This document shows positions 44,643-52,370 of a stretch of 64,000 nucleotides of DNA, piece after piece. The notes beneath the pieces are model-generated. The model was given only the letters and a program-made list of their open reading frames with translations, made no database searches and was not told the origin of the DNA. Where the stretch lies: NCBI GenBank assembly GCA_042091275.1, contig JBELHR010000006.1, forward strand, positions 11,230 to 75,229, written 5' to 3'. Source of the stretch: JBELHR01 sp042091275 (GTDB taxonomy: Bacteria; Bacteroidota; Bacteroidia; Flavobacteriales; Flavobacteriaceae). The position numbers and the translations under genes were made by a program. The stretch's first letter is position 1; every line of letters begins with the position of its first letter.

Positions 44643-44948
44643 TTAAAAATGACAATCTAAATAATCCGTTAGGATATGAAAACACAGACCAATAGCTACT
44701 AGTCTTGTTTTTTTTGGGATCAGAAGTATAATATATATAGCGATAGCCCAATATTGATGCAATGGATGGAAATTTATGCTACACCTATTTGCTTCAAATA
44801 TAGGAGTTGCCATTAGGTGGTCCACATCGATAAGCATCGTTAGCATGAGGATTATATAGGAGCGCAAGACATGCTCTTTATCGTAAAGGTAAGCTATAGC
44901 AAGTGGTGCTACAAAATGCATTCCATAATGAATCCAGGCAAAATCCAT
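44643..44948 (-). CDS. DUF6122 family membrane protein
   Basis: 101-residue hydrophobic protein with about four helices and conserved His/Asp residues (IHYGMHFVAPLAIAYLYD, DVDHLMATPIFEANRCSINFHPLHQYW, FHILTDYLDCHF). The His-Asp spacing is reminiscent of YdjM/LexA-type membrane metal hydrolases, but no activity is known. It matches a flavobacterial family of unknown function and is the last gene of the parA-to-wbqC run, 5 bp from wbqC. Confidence 0.8.
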   Translation of the reverse strand: MDFAWIHYGMHFVAPLAIAYLYDKEHVLRSYIILMLTMLIDVDHLMATPIFEANRCSINFHPLHQYWAIAIYIILLIPKKTRLVAIGLCFHILTDYLDCHF

Positions 44949-44953
44949 CCTTT

Positions 44954-45556
44954 TTAAATCAGAAAAGAGGCCGCCTCAGGGCCTAAATTAAAAATAAGAT
45001 CCAAGATGGACAGGTCCGACTCGAATCCGTGACGATCCTGAAATACTTGCACATAAGGTTCTACTGTATAGCCAGTGTCTACTTTTCCTTTAGCCTTGAC
45101 CAAGAAGCGATAATCCTGCTCCGTTTCTACTCGGAAATTACTCGTTTCTTGCCAGATAAGTGTTTCATCTAAGGCTGCAAAAACAAAATCGTGACATCTC
45201 TTTTGCAACTGGTGCAGGTATTCGGGCTTTGAATTTAAAACTTCTAAAAGATCATCTCTATAAAATTCATAAAAAGGGGATCCACTATAGGCAGTGTCTA
45301 AACTCCGAATATGGTTAATTACCCAATTATCCTTGTAGTCTATGAGCATTTCTCGACTCTTAGGCTTGCGATCTGAAATATTGTGATAGAGTGGGACAGA
45401 GAGTAATTGCTTTCCGTTAGGGCCTAAAATATAACATCTATTTCTATAAGTTTGCCTCTCGAAATTATCCCATACTTCAAATTCTACCTCCTTTGCTCTT
45501 AGCATATTGCCATATGTGGAGATAGGACCGAAATAGGTTGGATAAAATAAGGCCAT
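44954..45556 (-). CDS. WbqC family protein
   Basis: 200 residues. MALFYPTYFGPISTYGNMLRAKEVEFEVWDNFERQTYRNRCYI and the N-terminal half match WbqC-like proteins, found near polysaccharide genes and annotated as having a cysteine-protease-like fold without proven function. It sits 4 bp downstream of lepB on the same strand in this tight operon. Confidence 0.85.
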   Translation of the reverse strand: MALFYPTYFGPISTYGNMLRAKEVEFEVWDNFERQTYRNRCYILGPNGKQLLSVPLYHNISDRKPKSREMLIDYKDNWVINHIRSLDTAYSGSPFYEFYRDDLLEVLNSKPEYLHQLQKRCHDFVFAALDETLIWQETSNFRVETEQDYRFLVKAKGKVDTGYTVEPYVQVFQDRHGFESDLSILDLIFNLGPEAASFLI

Positions 45557-45560
45557 TTAA

Positions 45561-47108
45561 CTAGTCTTTCTTTTTTCTCTTTCGGTAAAAAACAAATCCT
45601 TGATACAGGGCTAAAGCAACTAGGAAATACATTAGGTAGGATTGGCGTTCGCCTTCTCCTGAAACTGTCGTAAATACTCTATCCCATCTTATTTTATCTA
45701 AACCGGACTTGTCTTTGTCCAGACTCATAAATATAAAAACGGGCTTACCTACGATATGGTCTTCAGGTACAAATCCCCAATAACGAGAGTCTTCAGAATT
45801 TTGCCTGTTATCTCCCATCATCCAGTAATAGTCTTGTTCTATCTGATAGGATTTTGTAGGGCTACCATCGATAGAGTAGTTGTTTTCTGAAATGCGTTTT
45901 AAGTCATGTTTTTCGTATTCTCGAATAATTCGCCCATAAAGTGCTACGTTTTCGGAATTCAGCTCAATAACATCCCCTCTACGTGGAATATAGATAGGAC
46001 CATAGTTGTCAGAATTCCAACCAAAAGAGTTGTTTGGATACACCCCTTTAGACTCTAGTTCCCCTTTGGCTTTGATGTTTCTTTCCATACTCTTAACCTT
46101 AGGATTGTTAGATAGCGCTTTGGCATTCTCTTCATCCATATTTAGGTAGTAGATACTATTTTTAGAATCAAAGCCCCATTCTTTTACATGGTAGCGATCT
46201 AATAGAATTCGTGGACTCAATCTTTGTCCCCCCGTATTTACTTTGTAATAAAACTGGGTTTTTGCTCTCGAAGGAAGTTTAGTTTGAACTCCATTTATAT
46301 AGACATAACCATCTACAACCGATAAGCTGTCTCCCGCGACTCCTACTGCACGTTTTACATAGTTAGACTTCTTGTCTATGGGTTTTCTGATCTTTCGATC
46401 GGGTGTTTTAAAAAACTGTTGTACGGTATCTACTGGCCAGTTAAATACTACAATATCGTTGCGCTCTACATTTTCAAATCCTGGAATTCTAAAATAGGGC
46501 AGCTGAGGTTTTTTTGCATAAGACCTCGAATTAACTAAGGGTATGGTGTCGTGAACCATTGGGAAAGAAACCGCTGTCATTGGGGTTCTTGCTCCGTAAT
46601 GTAACTTGCTTACTATCAAGTAGTCTCCTACCAAAAGCGATTTTTCCAAGGAAGACGTCGGGATTACAAAGGGCTGAAAGAAGTAGGTGTGTACTATGGT
46701 TGCTGCCACTATTGCAAATACAATAGAGCTTATCCATTCTCCTGCCTCTGATCGCGGTTTTAGACTGCGGTTTTCAATATACTTATCTTCACAAAAATAG
46801 TTGAGGTAGAAATTATAAAACCCTAAACTCAAAATTGCCAGCCAAGTATCTTTCGTACTGTTGTGACCAAAACTTCTCGCGAGTTCCACCCAAATCACAG
46901 GAAACATCAATAAATTTATAACTGGAATAAAAAGTAAAATTACCCACCACTTTGGACGGTTAATAATTTTCATCAATACAATGGCATTGTATACAGGGAC
47001 TATTGCTTCCCACGCGGATCTACCAGCTCGTTGATATAGCTTCCAGGTTCCAGCAAAATGAATGATTTGGACCAGGCCAATAAATAAAATCCATTGAATA
47101 AGTGTCAT
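45561..47108 (-). CDS. lepB: Signal peptidase I (long flavobacterial form)
   Basis: 515 residues, nearly twice E. coli-type cores. The first ~110 residues hold extra membrane helices (WILFIGLVQIIHFAGTW, WWVILLFIPVINLLMFPVIWV), a DUF5684-like region. The peptidase begins after TYFFQPFVIP. The catalytic Ser is 153 in PTSSLEKSLLVGD and the Lys is 252 in YVKRAVGVAGDS; box E GDNRQNSEDSRYWGFVPEDHI is intact. A long insertion lies between boxes D and E, and a C-terminal helix ends in RKRKKKD. Cleaves signal peptides of exported proteins. Preceded by dapB (6 bp). Confidence 0.94.
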   Translation of the reverse strand: MTLIQWILFIGLVQIIHFAGTWKLYQRAGRSAWEAIVPVYNAIVLMKIINRPKWWVILLFIPVINLLMFPVIWVELARSFGHNSTKDTWLAILSLGFYNFYLNYFCEDKYIENRSLKPRSEAGEWISSIVFAIVAATIVHTYFFQPFVIPTSSLEKSLLVGDYLIVSKLHYGARTPMTAVSFPMVHDTIPLVNSRSYAKKPQLPYFRIPGFENVERNDIVVFNWPVDTVQQFFKTPDRKIRKPIDKKSNYVKRAVGVAGDSLSVVDGYVYINGVQTKLPSRAKTQFYYKVNTGGQRLSPRILLDRYHVKEWGFDSKNSIYYLNMDEENAKALSNNPKVKSMERNIKAKGELESKGVYPNNSFGWNSDNYGPIYIPRRGDVIELNSENVALYGRIIREYEKHDLKRISENNYSIDGSPTKSYQIEQDYYWMMGDNRQNSEDSRYWGFVPEDHIVGKPVFIFMSLDKDKSGLDKIRWDRVFTTVSGEGERQSYLMYFLVALALYQGFVFYRKRKKKD

Positions 47109-47114
47109 AATATT

Positions 47115-47831
47115 TTATAAGTTTAAGACGTCTCTCATAGAGAAGACCCCTGATTTGTTTTGAATCCATTCTGAAGCAATCACTGCTCCCAAGGCAAAGC
47201 CTTTTCTGTTGTGTGCAGTATGCCTTATAACGATATCGTCTACTTCAGAGTCGTATTTAATTTCGTGAGTTCCAGGTATCCCTTCCTCTCGAACTACTTC
47301 TATTTTTAAATTTTCTATATCTTGATCTTTTGGGTCAATAGTCCAATTTGAAGCTAGTTTTTTATCTATTAACTGTTCTGCTAAGCTTATGGCTGTTCCG
47401 CTTGGAGCATCTAGTTTTTGAAGGTGATGCACCTCTTTCATCCGAACTTTATATTGGTCAAAAGGCCCGATCAATTCTGCTAATTTTTTGTTTAGTTCAA
47501 AAAATAGATTAACCCCCAAAGAAAAATTAGAGCTATATAGAAAAGAGGCATTTTGCTCCTCACATTTTTTGACGACCTCTTCGTATCGTTCCAGCCATCC
47601 AGTTGTTCCTGAAATTACTGGAATACCTAGCTCTAGACAAAAACCAATGTTTTCGTATGCACTCTCTGGAAGACTAAAGTCTATTGCGACATCTACTCGA
47701 TCTAAGTCGCTTAAGTCTTTTAAGGTTTTATGGGAAGGGGAGATGCGAGCCACAATTTCGTGCCCTCTATCTATTGCTATTTCCTCGATGGCCTTACCCA
47801 TTCTACCATATCCTAACAAGGCTATTTTCAT
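47115..47831 (-). CDS. dapB: 4-hydroxy-tetrahydrodipicolinate reductase
   Basis: 238-residue lysine/diaminopimelate pathway enzyme. Nucleotide loop IALLGYGRMGKAIEE at the start; SGTTGW and the DAP-pathway motif EVHHLQKLDAPSGTAISLAE (catalytic His and Lys in HHLQKLDAPSG) follow. Slightly shorter than the E. coli enzyme, which is usual for this group. The ATG overlaps the last base of the upstream DUF5683 gene. Confidence 0.95.
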   Translation of the reverse strand: MKIALLGYGRMGKAIEEIAIDRGHEIVARISPSHKTLKDLSDLDRVDVAIDFSLPESAYENIGFCLELGIPVISGTTGWLERYEEVVKKCEEQNASFLYSSNFSLGVNLFFELNKKLAELIGPFDQYKVRMKEVHHLQKLDAPSGTAISLAEQLIDKKLASNWTIDPKDQDIENLKIEVVREEGIPGTHEIKYDSEVDDIVIRHTAHNRKGFALGAVIASEWIQNKSGVFSMRDVLNL

Positions 47832-48457
47832 CAGTTGAAATTGAAAGTTAGACTTGCTCCTGTAATAATTTCTCCACTTATCGCATCCATGGTGAATTGC
47901 GGCTTAAAACTTAAGCTTTTGTCCATGTTAAACTGCATTAAATGGGCGTTGGTACTGGCCTCTATTATTTGTAAAACGTATAAACCTACCGTAATTAGTA
48001 AAGATAATTCACTGTTTCTTTTGGTTACCTCTTGAGCGCGTTCCAAACCTGCGTCAGAAATTAATTGCTGTCCTGAATCGGTGGTAAATTCGTCTTGACG
48101 TCCTAAAAGACGCTCCTTGTAAGCGGTTCGGTAACGCTTGTATTGATTGTTGTTGTCCACGTAAAAATAAGTGGACGTGGCCAATGCTCCCCAGACTATG
48201 GGTACTTTCCAATATTTTTTGTTGTAGGCTTGACCGAGTCCAGGAAATACGGCAGAGTAGAATGCTGCTTTGGAAGGACCTAGCGGATCGTAATCCTCAA
48301 TTATAATTTGCGAAAAAGCATCTGTGCTCAGTCTTATGGAGTCGTTACTGACATCGTTCGAATCCTCTTCTTGAGCCATTAGGTTACTGCTGCTAAAAAA
48401 TAGAATTAGTATCAGCAGAAAATAAGGTTTACGAAATGTTTTGTTTTTTTGGTGCAT
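47831..48457 (-). CDS. DUF5683 domain-containing membrane protein
   Basis: 208 residues with an N-terminal signal or anchor (KPYFLLILILFFSSSNLMAQ) and a DUF5683 core: KAAFYSAVFPGLGQAYNKKYWKVPIVWGALATSTYFYVDNNNQYKRYRTAYKERL. One more membrane helix follows (LLITVGLYVLQIIEASTNAHLM). Function unknown; the GLGQAYNKKYWK motif recurs in envelope proteins of Bacteroidota. ATG at 48457 preferred to a TTG just before it. Placed between parB and dapB with 3 bp and 1 bp junctions. Confidence 0.87.
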   Translation of the reverse strand: MHQKNKTFRKPYFLLILILFFSSSNLMAQEEDSNDVSNDSIRLSTDAFSQIIIEDYDPLGPSKAAFYSAVFPGLGQAYNKKYWKVPIVWGALATSTYFYVDNNNQYKRYRTAYKERLLGRQDEFTTDSGQQLISDAGLERAQEVTKRNSELSLLITVGLYVLQIIEASTNAHLMQFNMDKSLSFKPQFTMDAISGEIITGASLTFNFN

Positions 48458-48460
48458 CAA

Positions 48461-49354
48461 CTACTTTAACAAGTTTTTGATGCGCTGAAAGTCTTGTTCT
48501 GAATTAAAAGGTATACTCAATTTACCTCCTCCTGAACTTGAAATAGTTACACTAATCTTTGCATCTAAATAGTTACTCATCTCCTTTACGCCACTTTCCA
48601 TCTTTTCAGACACTCGGGGTTTACTCTCCAAGGCTTTACTTCCTTTTCCGTTTTTGACTTGCTGAACTAATTTTTCAGTTTGTCTTACGGAAAGACCATT
48701 TTTTATAATTTGTTCGTATATCTCCAGTTGTTCTCTTTTGTCCTCTACATTGATTATGGCACGACCATGTCCCATGGATAAAAAGCCATCCCTAATACCC
48801 GTTTGAAGGATTGGATCCAATTTCAGAAGTCTTAGATAATTTGTTATTGTCGATCTTTTTTTACCTACTCGGTCGCTCATTTGATCTTGTGTGAGATCTA
48901 ATTCATCTATCATTCTTTGATAAGACAAGGCAACCTCTATAGCATCTAAATCCTTTCTTTGAATATTTTCGACCAATGCCATCTCCAACATTTCTCGGTC
49001 ATTCGCAATTCGGATATAGGCAGGTATACTTTCATTTCCAATCAGCTTTGAGGCTCTGAATCGTCTTTCTCCTGATGCGAGTTGGAACTTGTTTGGCCCA
49101 ATTTTTCGCACAGTAATCGGTTGAATTACGCCCAGTTCCTTTATCGATGTGGCCAGCTCCTGCAGTTCCTCTTCTCCAAAGTGAGTCCTCGGTTGGTAAG
49201 GGTTGACCTCAATCTGCTTTAGATTTATATCTATTATGCTTCCAACTACCTTATCTGCATTTTTGTCTTTTGCTGAGTTGACAGAGTAATCCGGCTCCTT
49301 TAAAAGAGCAGATAAACCTCGTCCTAATGCTTGTTTCTTTGTAGCCTTTGCCAT
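48461..49354 (-). CDS. parB: Chromosome-partitioning protein ParB
   Basis: 297-residue CTP-dependent DNA clamp that loads at parS and guides chromosome segregation. LKQIEVNPYQPRTHFGEEELQELATSIKELGVIQPITVR, the GERRFRAS CTP-binding box and the LVENIQRKDLDAIEVALSYQ motif are intact, followed by the helix-turn-helix (LTQDQMSDRVGKKRSTITNYLRLLKLDP). Overlaps parA by one base. No convincing parS was found in the window. Confidence 0.96.
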   Translation of the reverse strand: MAKATKKQALGRGLSALLKEPDYSVNSAKDKNADKVVGSIIDINLKQIEVNPYQPRTHFGEEELQELATSIKELGVIQPITVRKIGPNKFQLASGERRFRASKLIGNESIPAYIRIANDREMLEMALVENIQRKDLDAIEVALSYQRMIDELDLTQDQMSDRVGKKRSTITNYLRLLKLDPILQTGIRDGFLSMGHGRAIINVEDKREQLEIYEQIIKNGLSVRQTEKLVQQVKNGKGSKALESKPRVSEKMESGVKEMSNYLDAKISVTISSSGGGKLSIPFNSEQDFQRIKNLLK

Positions 49355-50118
49355 TAATTATTGTTTTTAATAAGCTCGTTTGCTAAATTAATATAATTTA
49401 TCGCACCTCTGCTCGTCGCATCATAAGAAATAATACTTTCTCCAAAACTCGGGGCTTCGCCCAGTTTGATATTTCTTTGAATTACAGTGTCAAATACCAT
49501 TGCGTTGAAATGCTTTCTAACTTCTTCCACGACTTGATTTGATAGTCTCAGGCGCGAATCGTACATGGTCAAAAGAAGCCCTTCAATATCTAATTGTTCG
49601 TTGTGAATTTTTTGAACGGATTTTATCGTATTCAATAGTTTTCCTAATCCTTCGAGAGCAAAATACTCACATTGTATAGGAATTATTAAGGAGTCTGCTG
49701 CAACAAGTGCGTTTAAGGTAATCAAACCTAAAGATGGAGCACAATCGATTAGAATATAGTCGTAATCGTCTTTGATGGAATCCAAGGTCTTTTTGAGCAT
49801 ATACTCCCTATCCACTTTGTCTACAAGCTCAATTTCAATAGCGACAAGATCGATGTGAGCAGGAATAATATCTAGATTTGGAGAATTAGTTGGAATAATA
49901 GCTTCCCTTGCTTCAACGGCATGTTCCAAAAGTTGATAGGTCCCATATTCCACCTCTTCAATATTGATTCCAAGTCCAGAGCTAGCGTTAGCTTGTGGAT
50001 CAGCATCTATAAGAAGTACCTTTTTCTCCAATATTCCAAGAGCAGCTGCTAGATTGACCGATGTAGTGGTTTTTCCAACACCCCCTTTTTGATTGGCGAT
50101 TGCGATAACTTTTCCCAT
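49354..50118 (-). CDS. parA: Chromosome-partitioning ATPase ParA
   Basis: 254 residues. Deviant Walker A NQKGGVGKTTTSVNLAAAL with the signature Lys, DADPQANASSGLG, and ILIDCAPSLGLITLNAL are characteristic of chromosomal ParA/Soj. It forms nucleoid-bound gradients that move ParB-parS complexes. First gene of a seven-gene minus-strand run whose junctions are all 6 bp or less. Confidence 0.96.
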   Translation of the reverse strand: MGKVIAIANQKGGVGKTTTSVNLAAALGILEKKVLLIDADPQANASSGLGINIEEVEYGTYQLLEHAVEAREAIIPTNSPNLDIIPAHIDLVAIEIELVDKVDREYMLKKTLDSIKDDYDYILIDCAPSLGLITLNALVAADSLIIPIQCEYFALEGLGKLLNTIKSVQKIHNEQLDIEGLLLTMYDSRLRLSNQVVEEVRKHFNAMVFDTVIQRNIKLGEAPSFGESIISYDATSRGAINYINLANELIKNNN

Positions 50119-50195
50119 ATAATCTTCCTAATTTACTGGTAAAAATACAATTTTAATTGATTAAAAAAAGTCAAGATATTAACAATCATAAATAG

Positions 50196-50218
50196 AAAAA
50201 CCCCCGTAATTGGGGGCT
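50196..50218 (-). terminator. pepD terminator
   Basis: On the minus strand, AGCCCCCAATTACGGGGGTTTTT: a five-pair G-C stem with a T run, just after the pepD stop codon and before the parA promoter region. Confidence 0.88.
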
Positions 50219-50222
50219 TGTT

Positions 50223-51683
50223 TTATTTTGTTGGAATTGATTTCAGTGTTGCAAGCAAGTAGCTCCAAAACTTCTGACTACTAGAAATACTCGCTCTTTC
50301 GTCAGGAGAGTGTGCTCCTCTGATATTAGGTCCAAAAGATATCATTTCCATTTTTGGATAATGCGTTCCCAAAAGACCACATTCCAATCCCGCATGACAT
50401 GCCATAATATTCGGTTCTTCACGGAACAAATCCACATAAAGTTTATGCATTTCTTGGAGTATACTCGAATCCATATCTGGTTGCCACCCCGGGTAAGAAC
50501 CGCTGAGTTCTACTTCAAAACCACTCAGTTCAAATACGGAACGCAAACCGTTGGCCAAATCCATCTTTGCAGATTCCAAGGAGCTTCTCGTCAGACACAA
50601 GACTTCAATTTCACCGTTATTAACAGTCACTTTTGCAATATTATTGGAAGTTTCTACAAGATCATCAATAGATGGACTCATGCGGTAAACACCGTTTAAG
50701 GCGGCGTAGATACTTTTTAAGAAACCTTCTTGTACTCCCAAGTCCATCACATTTTCAGGAAGCTCAGTCGGTGTGATAGCGATGGATAGATTTGGGTCAA
50801 TTTGAGCTAATTCAGCACGTATAACTTCGCTGAGAAGCTCGGTCTCCAATTCGAATGCTTTGGAGTGTATTTTATCAACTACCAAAAGAGCTTGGCTTTC
50901 TCTAGGAATAGCATTTCTGAGGGAGCCACCTTCTAATTTAGAGATACGAAGTCCAAAATTCGCAAATCCGTCAAATAAAAGGCGATTCATGATTTTATTG
51001 GCATTTCCAAGACCTTTGTTTATGTCCATACCAGAGTGGCCTCCATTTAGACCGTTCACAACTAGTTTATAGGCAGTTTTAGAATTGTCGATTTGCTCTG
51101 ATTTGTATGATCGAGATGCTGTAATATCGATTCCTCCTGCACAACCTACAGATAATTCGTCATCGTCTTCTGTGTCTAGATTCAATAAGATGTCACCACT
51201 TAAAAAATTTGGTTCTAGTCCCATTGCACCAGTCATACCAGTTTCTTCATCAATTGTAAACAGAGCCTCAAGAGCAGGGTGTTCGATATTGGTAGATTCG
51301 AGAAGTCCCATAATAGCAGAAACTCCCAATCCGTTGTCTGCTCCTAGGGTAGTTCCATTTGCTTTTACCCAGTCTCCATCCACATGCATTTCGATTCCTT
51401 GGCTATTAAAGTCAAATACGGTATCGTTGTTTTTCTGATGAACCATATCTAAATGGGATTGAAGCACCACTGTTTTTCGGTTTTCCATCCCTGGAGTCGC
51501 CGGCTTTTTGATAAGCACATTTCCCACTTTGTCTTTTGATGTTGTCAGGTTGAGGCTTTTGCCAAAGTCAAGCATAAATTGAATAATTCGCTCTTCTTTT
51601 TTTGAAGGTCTCGGCACGGCATTTAACTTGGCGAAATTTCGCCAGATGTCTTTTGGTTCTAGACTTGCTATTGTTGGATTCAT
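50223..51683 (-). CDS. pepD: Aminoacyl-histidine dipeptidase (M20 family)
   Basis: 486-residue cytosolic dinuclear zinc peptidase that splits X-His dipeptides such as carnosine. Metal ligands: His in LQSHLDMV, Asp in TLGADNGLGVSA, Glu pair in DEETGMTGA and Asp in LNLDTEDD. The lid-domain segment GLNGGHSGMDINKGLGNANK and the C-terminal CHAGLECGLLG are typical. Full length. A nitroreductase gene precedes it by 1 bp on the same strand. Confidence 0.95.
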   Translation of the reverse strand: MNPTIASLEPKDIWRNFAKLNAVPRPSKKEERIIQFMLDFGKSLNLTTSKDKVGNVLIKKPATPGMENRKTVVLQSHLDMVHQKNNDTVFDFNSQGIEMHVDGDWVKANGTTLGADNGLGVSAIMGLLESTNIEHPALEALFTIDEETGMTGAMGLEPNFLSGDILLNLDTEDDDELSVGCAGGIDITASRSYKSEQIDNSKTAYKLVVNGLNGGHSGMDINKGLGNANKIMNRLLFDGFANFGLRISKLEGGSLRNAIPRESQALLVVDKIHSKAFELETELLSEVIRAELAQIDPNLSIAITPTELPENVMDLGVQEGFLKSIYAALNGVYRMSPSIDDLVETSNNIAKVTVNNGEIEVLCLTRSSLESAKMDLANGLRSVFELSGFEVELSGSYPGWQPDMDSSILQEMHKLYVDLFREEPNIMACHAGLECGLLGTHYPKMEMISFGPNIRGAHSPDERASISSSQKFWSYLLATLKSIPTK

Positions 51684-51684
51684 A

Positions 51685-52317
51685 TTATTCTATAAAACTT
51701 ACTATTTTTGATTCCTCCATACGGACTTTTTTGAGCTGAGACATAAAATCTTCCTCATGTCTAAAACCTACAGGCAACACTAAACTCGTTGTATAGTCTG
51801 TTTCCTTAAGGTTTAGGATTTCATCGTATGCATTTGCATCGAAACCTTCCATCGGGCAACTATCAACACCTATTACAGCGCATACATTTAAAAGATTCCC
51901 CAGAGCGATATAGGTTTGCTTTCTAGCCCAGATATCCATATTGCTTTCCGATTCTGAAGCCACCCAATTTGTTAGGTGAGCTCTGTAGGGAGCAATAAGT
52001 TCCTTTGGTGTAGCACGCAGATCGTCAATCAAATCAAAATACGCATCTATATCCGATTGATTCATATTAGTTTTTGCCGTAATAACAAATAGGTGAGAAG
52101 CGTCTTTTACTTGGGCTTGATTAAAACTATTGGCAAAGAGTTTTTCTCTTAAATCTGTATTTGTGATGACCTGAAGTTTCATTGGCTGCAAACCATATGA
52201 AGTTGCAGTTAGATTAAATGCTTTGACTAAAGTGTCCACTTGCTCGGGAGAAAGTTTCTTTTCCGTATCAAATTTCTTGCAGGCGTATCTCCAGTTTAAT
52301 TGATCTAGTATTTCCAT
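51685..52317 (-). CDS. NAD(P)H-dependent nitroreductase family protein
   Basis: 210-residue flavin oxidoreductase of the NfsB type. The N-terminus MEILDQLNWRYACKKFDTEKKLSPEQVDTL has the FMN-binding RYACKKFD, followed by LTATSYGLQPMKLQVI, ANSFNQAQVKDASHLFVI, and the C-terminal PVGFRHEEDF. Reduces nitroaromatics, quinones or flavin. The start codon lies 16 bases after the E1 terminator, with no separate promoter visible. Overlaps into the pepD transcript. Confidence 0.92.
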   Translation of the reverse strand: MEILDQLNWRYACKKFDTEKKLSPEQVDTLVKAFNLTATSYGLQPMKLQVITNTDLREKLFANSFNQAQVKDASHLFVITAKTNMNQSDIDAYFDLIDDLRATPKELIAPYRAHLTNWVASESESNMDIWARKQTYIALGNLLNVCAVIGVDSCPMEGFDANAYDEILNLKETDYTTSLVLPVGFRHEEDFMSQLKKVRMEESKIVSFIE

Positions 52318-52332
52318 TGGGTTTTTCTTGAT

Positions 52333-52365
52333 TAAAAAAAAAGCTGCTCGGTTACGAGCAGCTTT
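52333..52365 (-). terminator. Terminator of the fused E1 gene
   Basis: On the minus strand, AAAGCTGCTCG, loop TAAC, CGAGCAGCTTT, then a T run. Eleven base pairs, perfect. It ends 16 bases before the nitroreductase start codon. Confidence 0.92.
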
Positions 52366-52370
52366 AGGGG

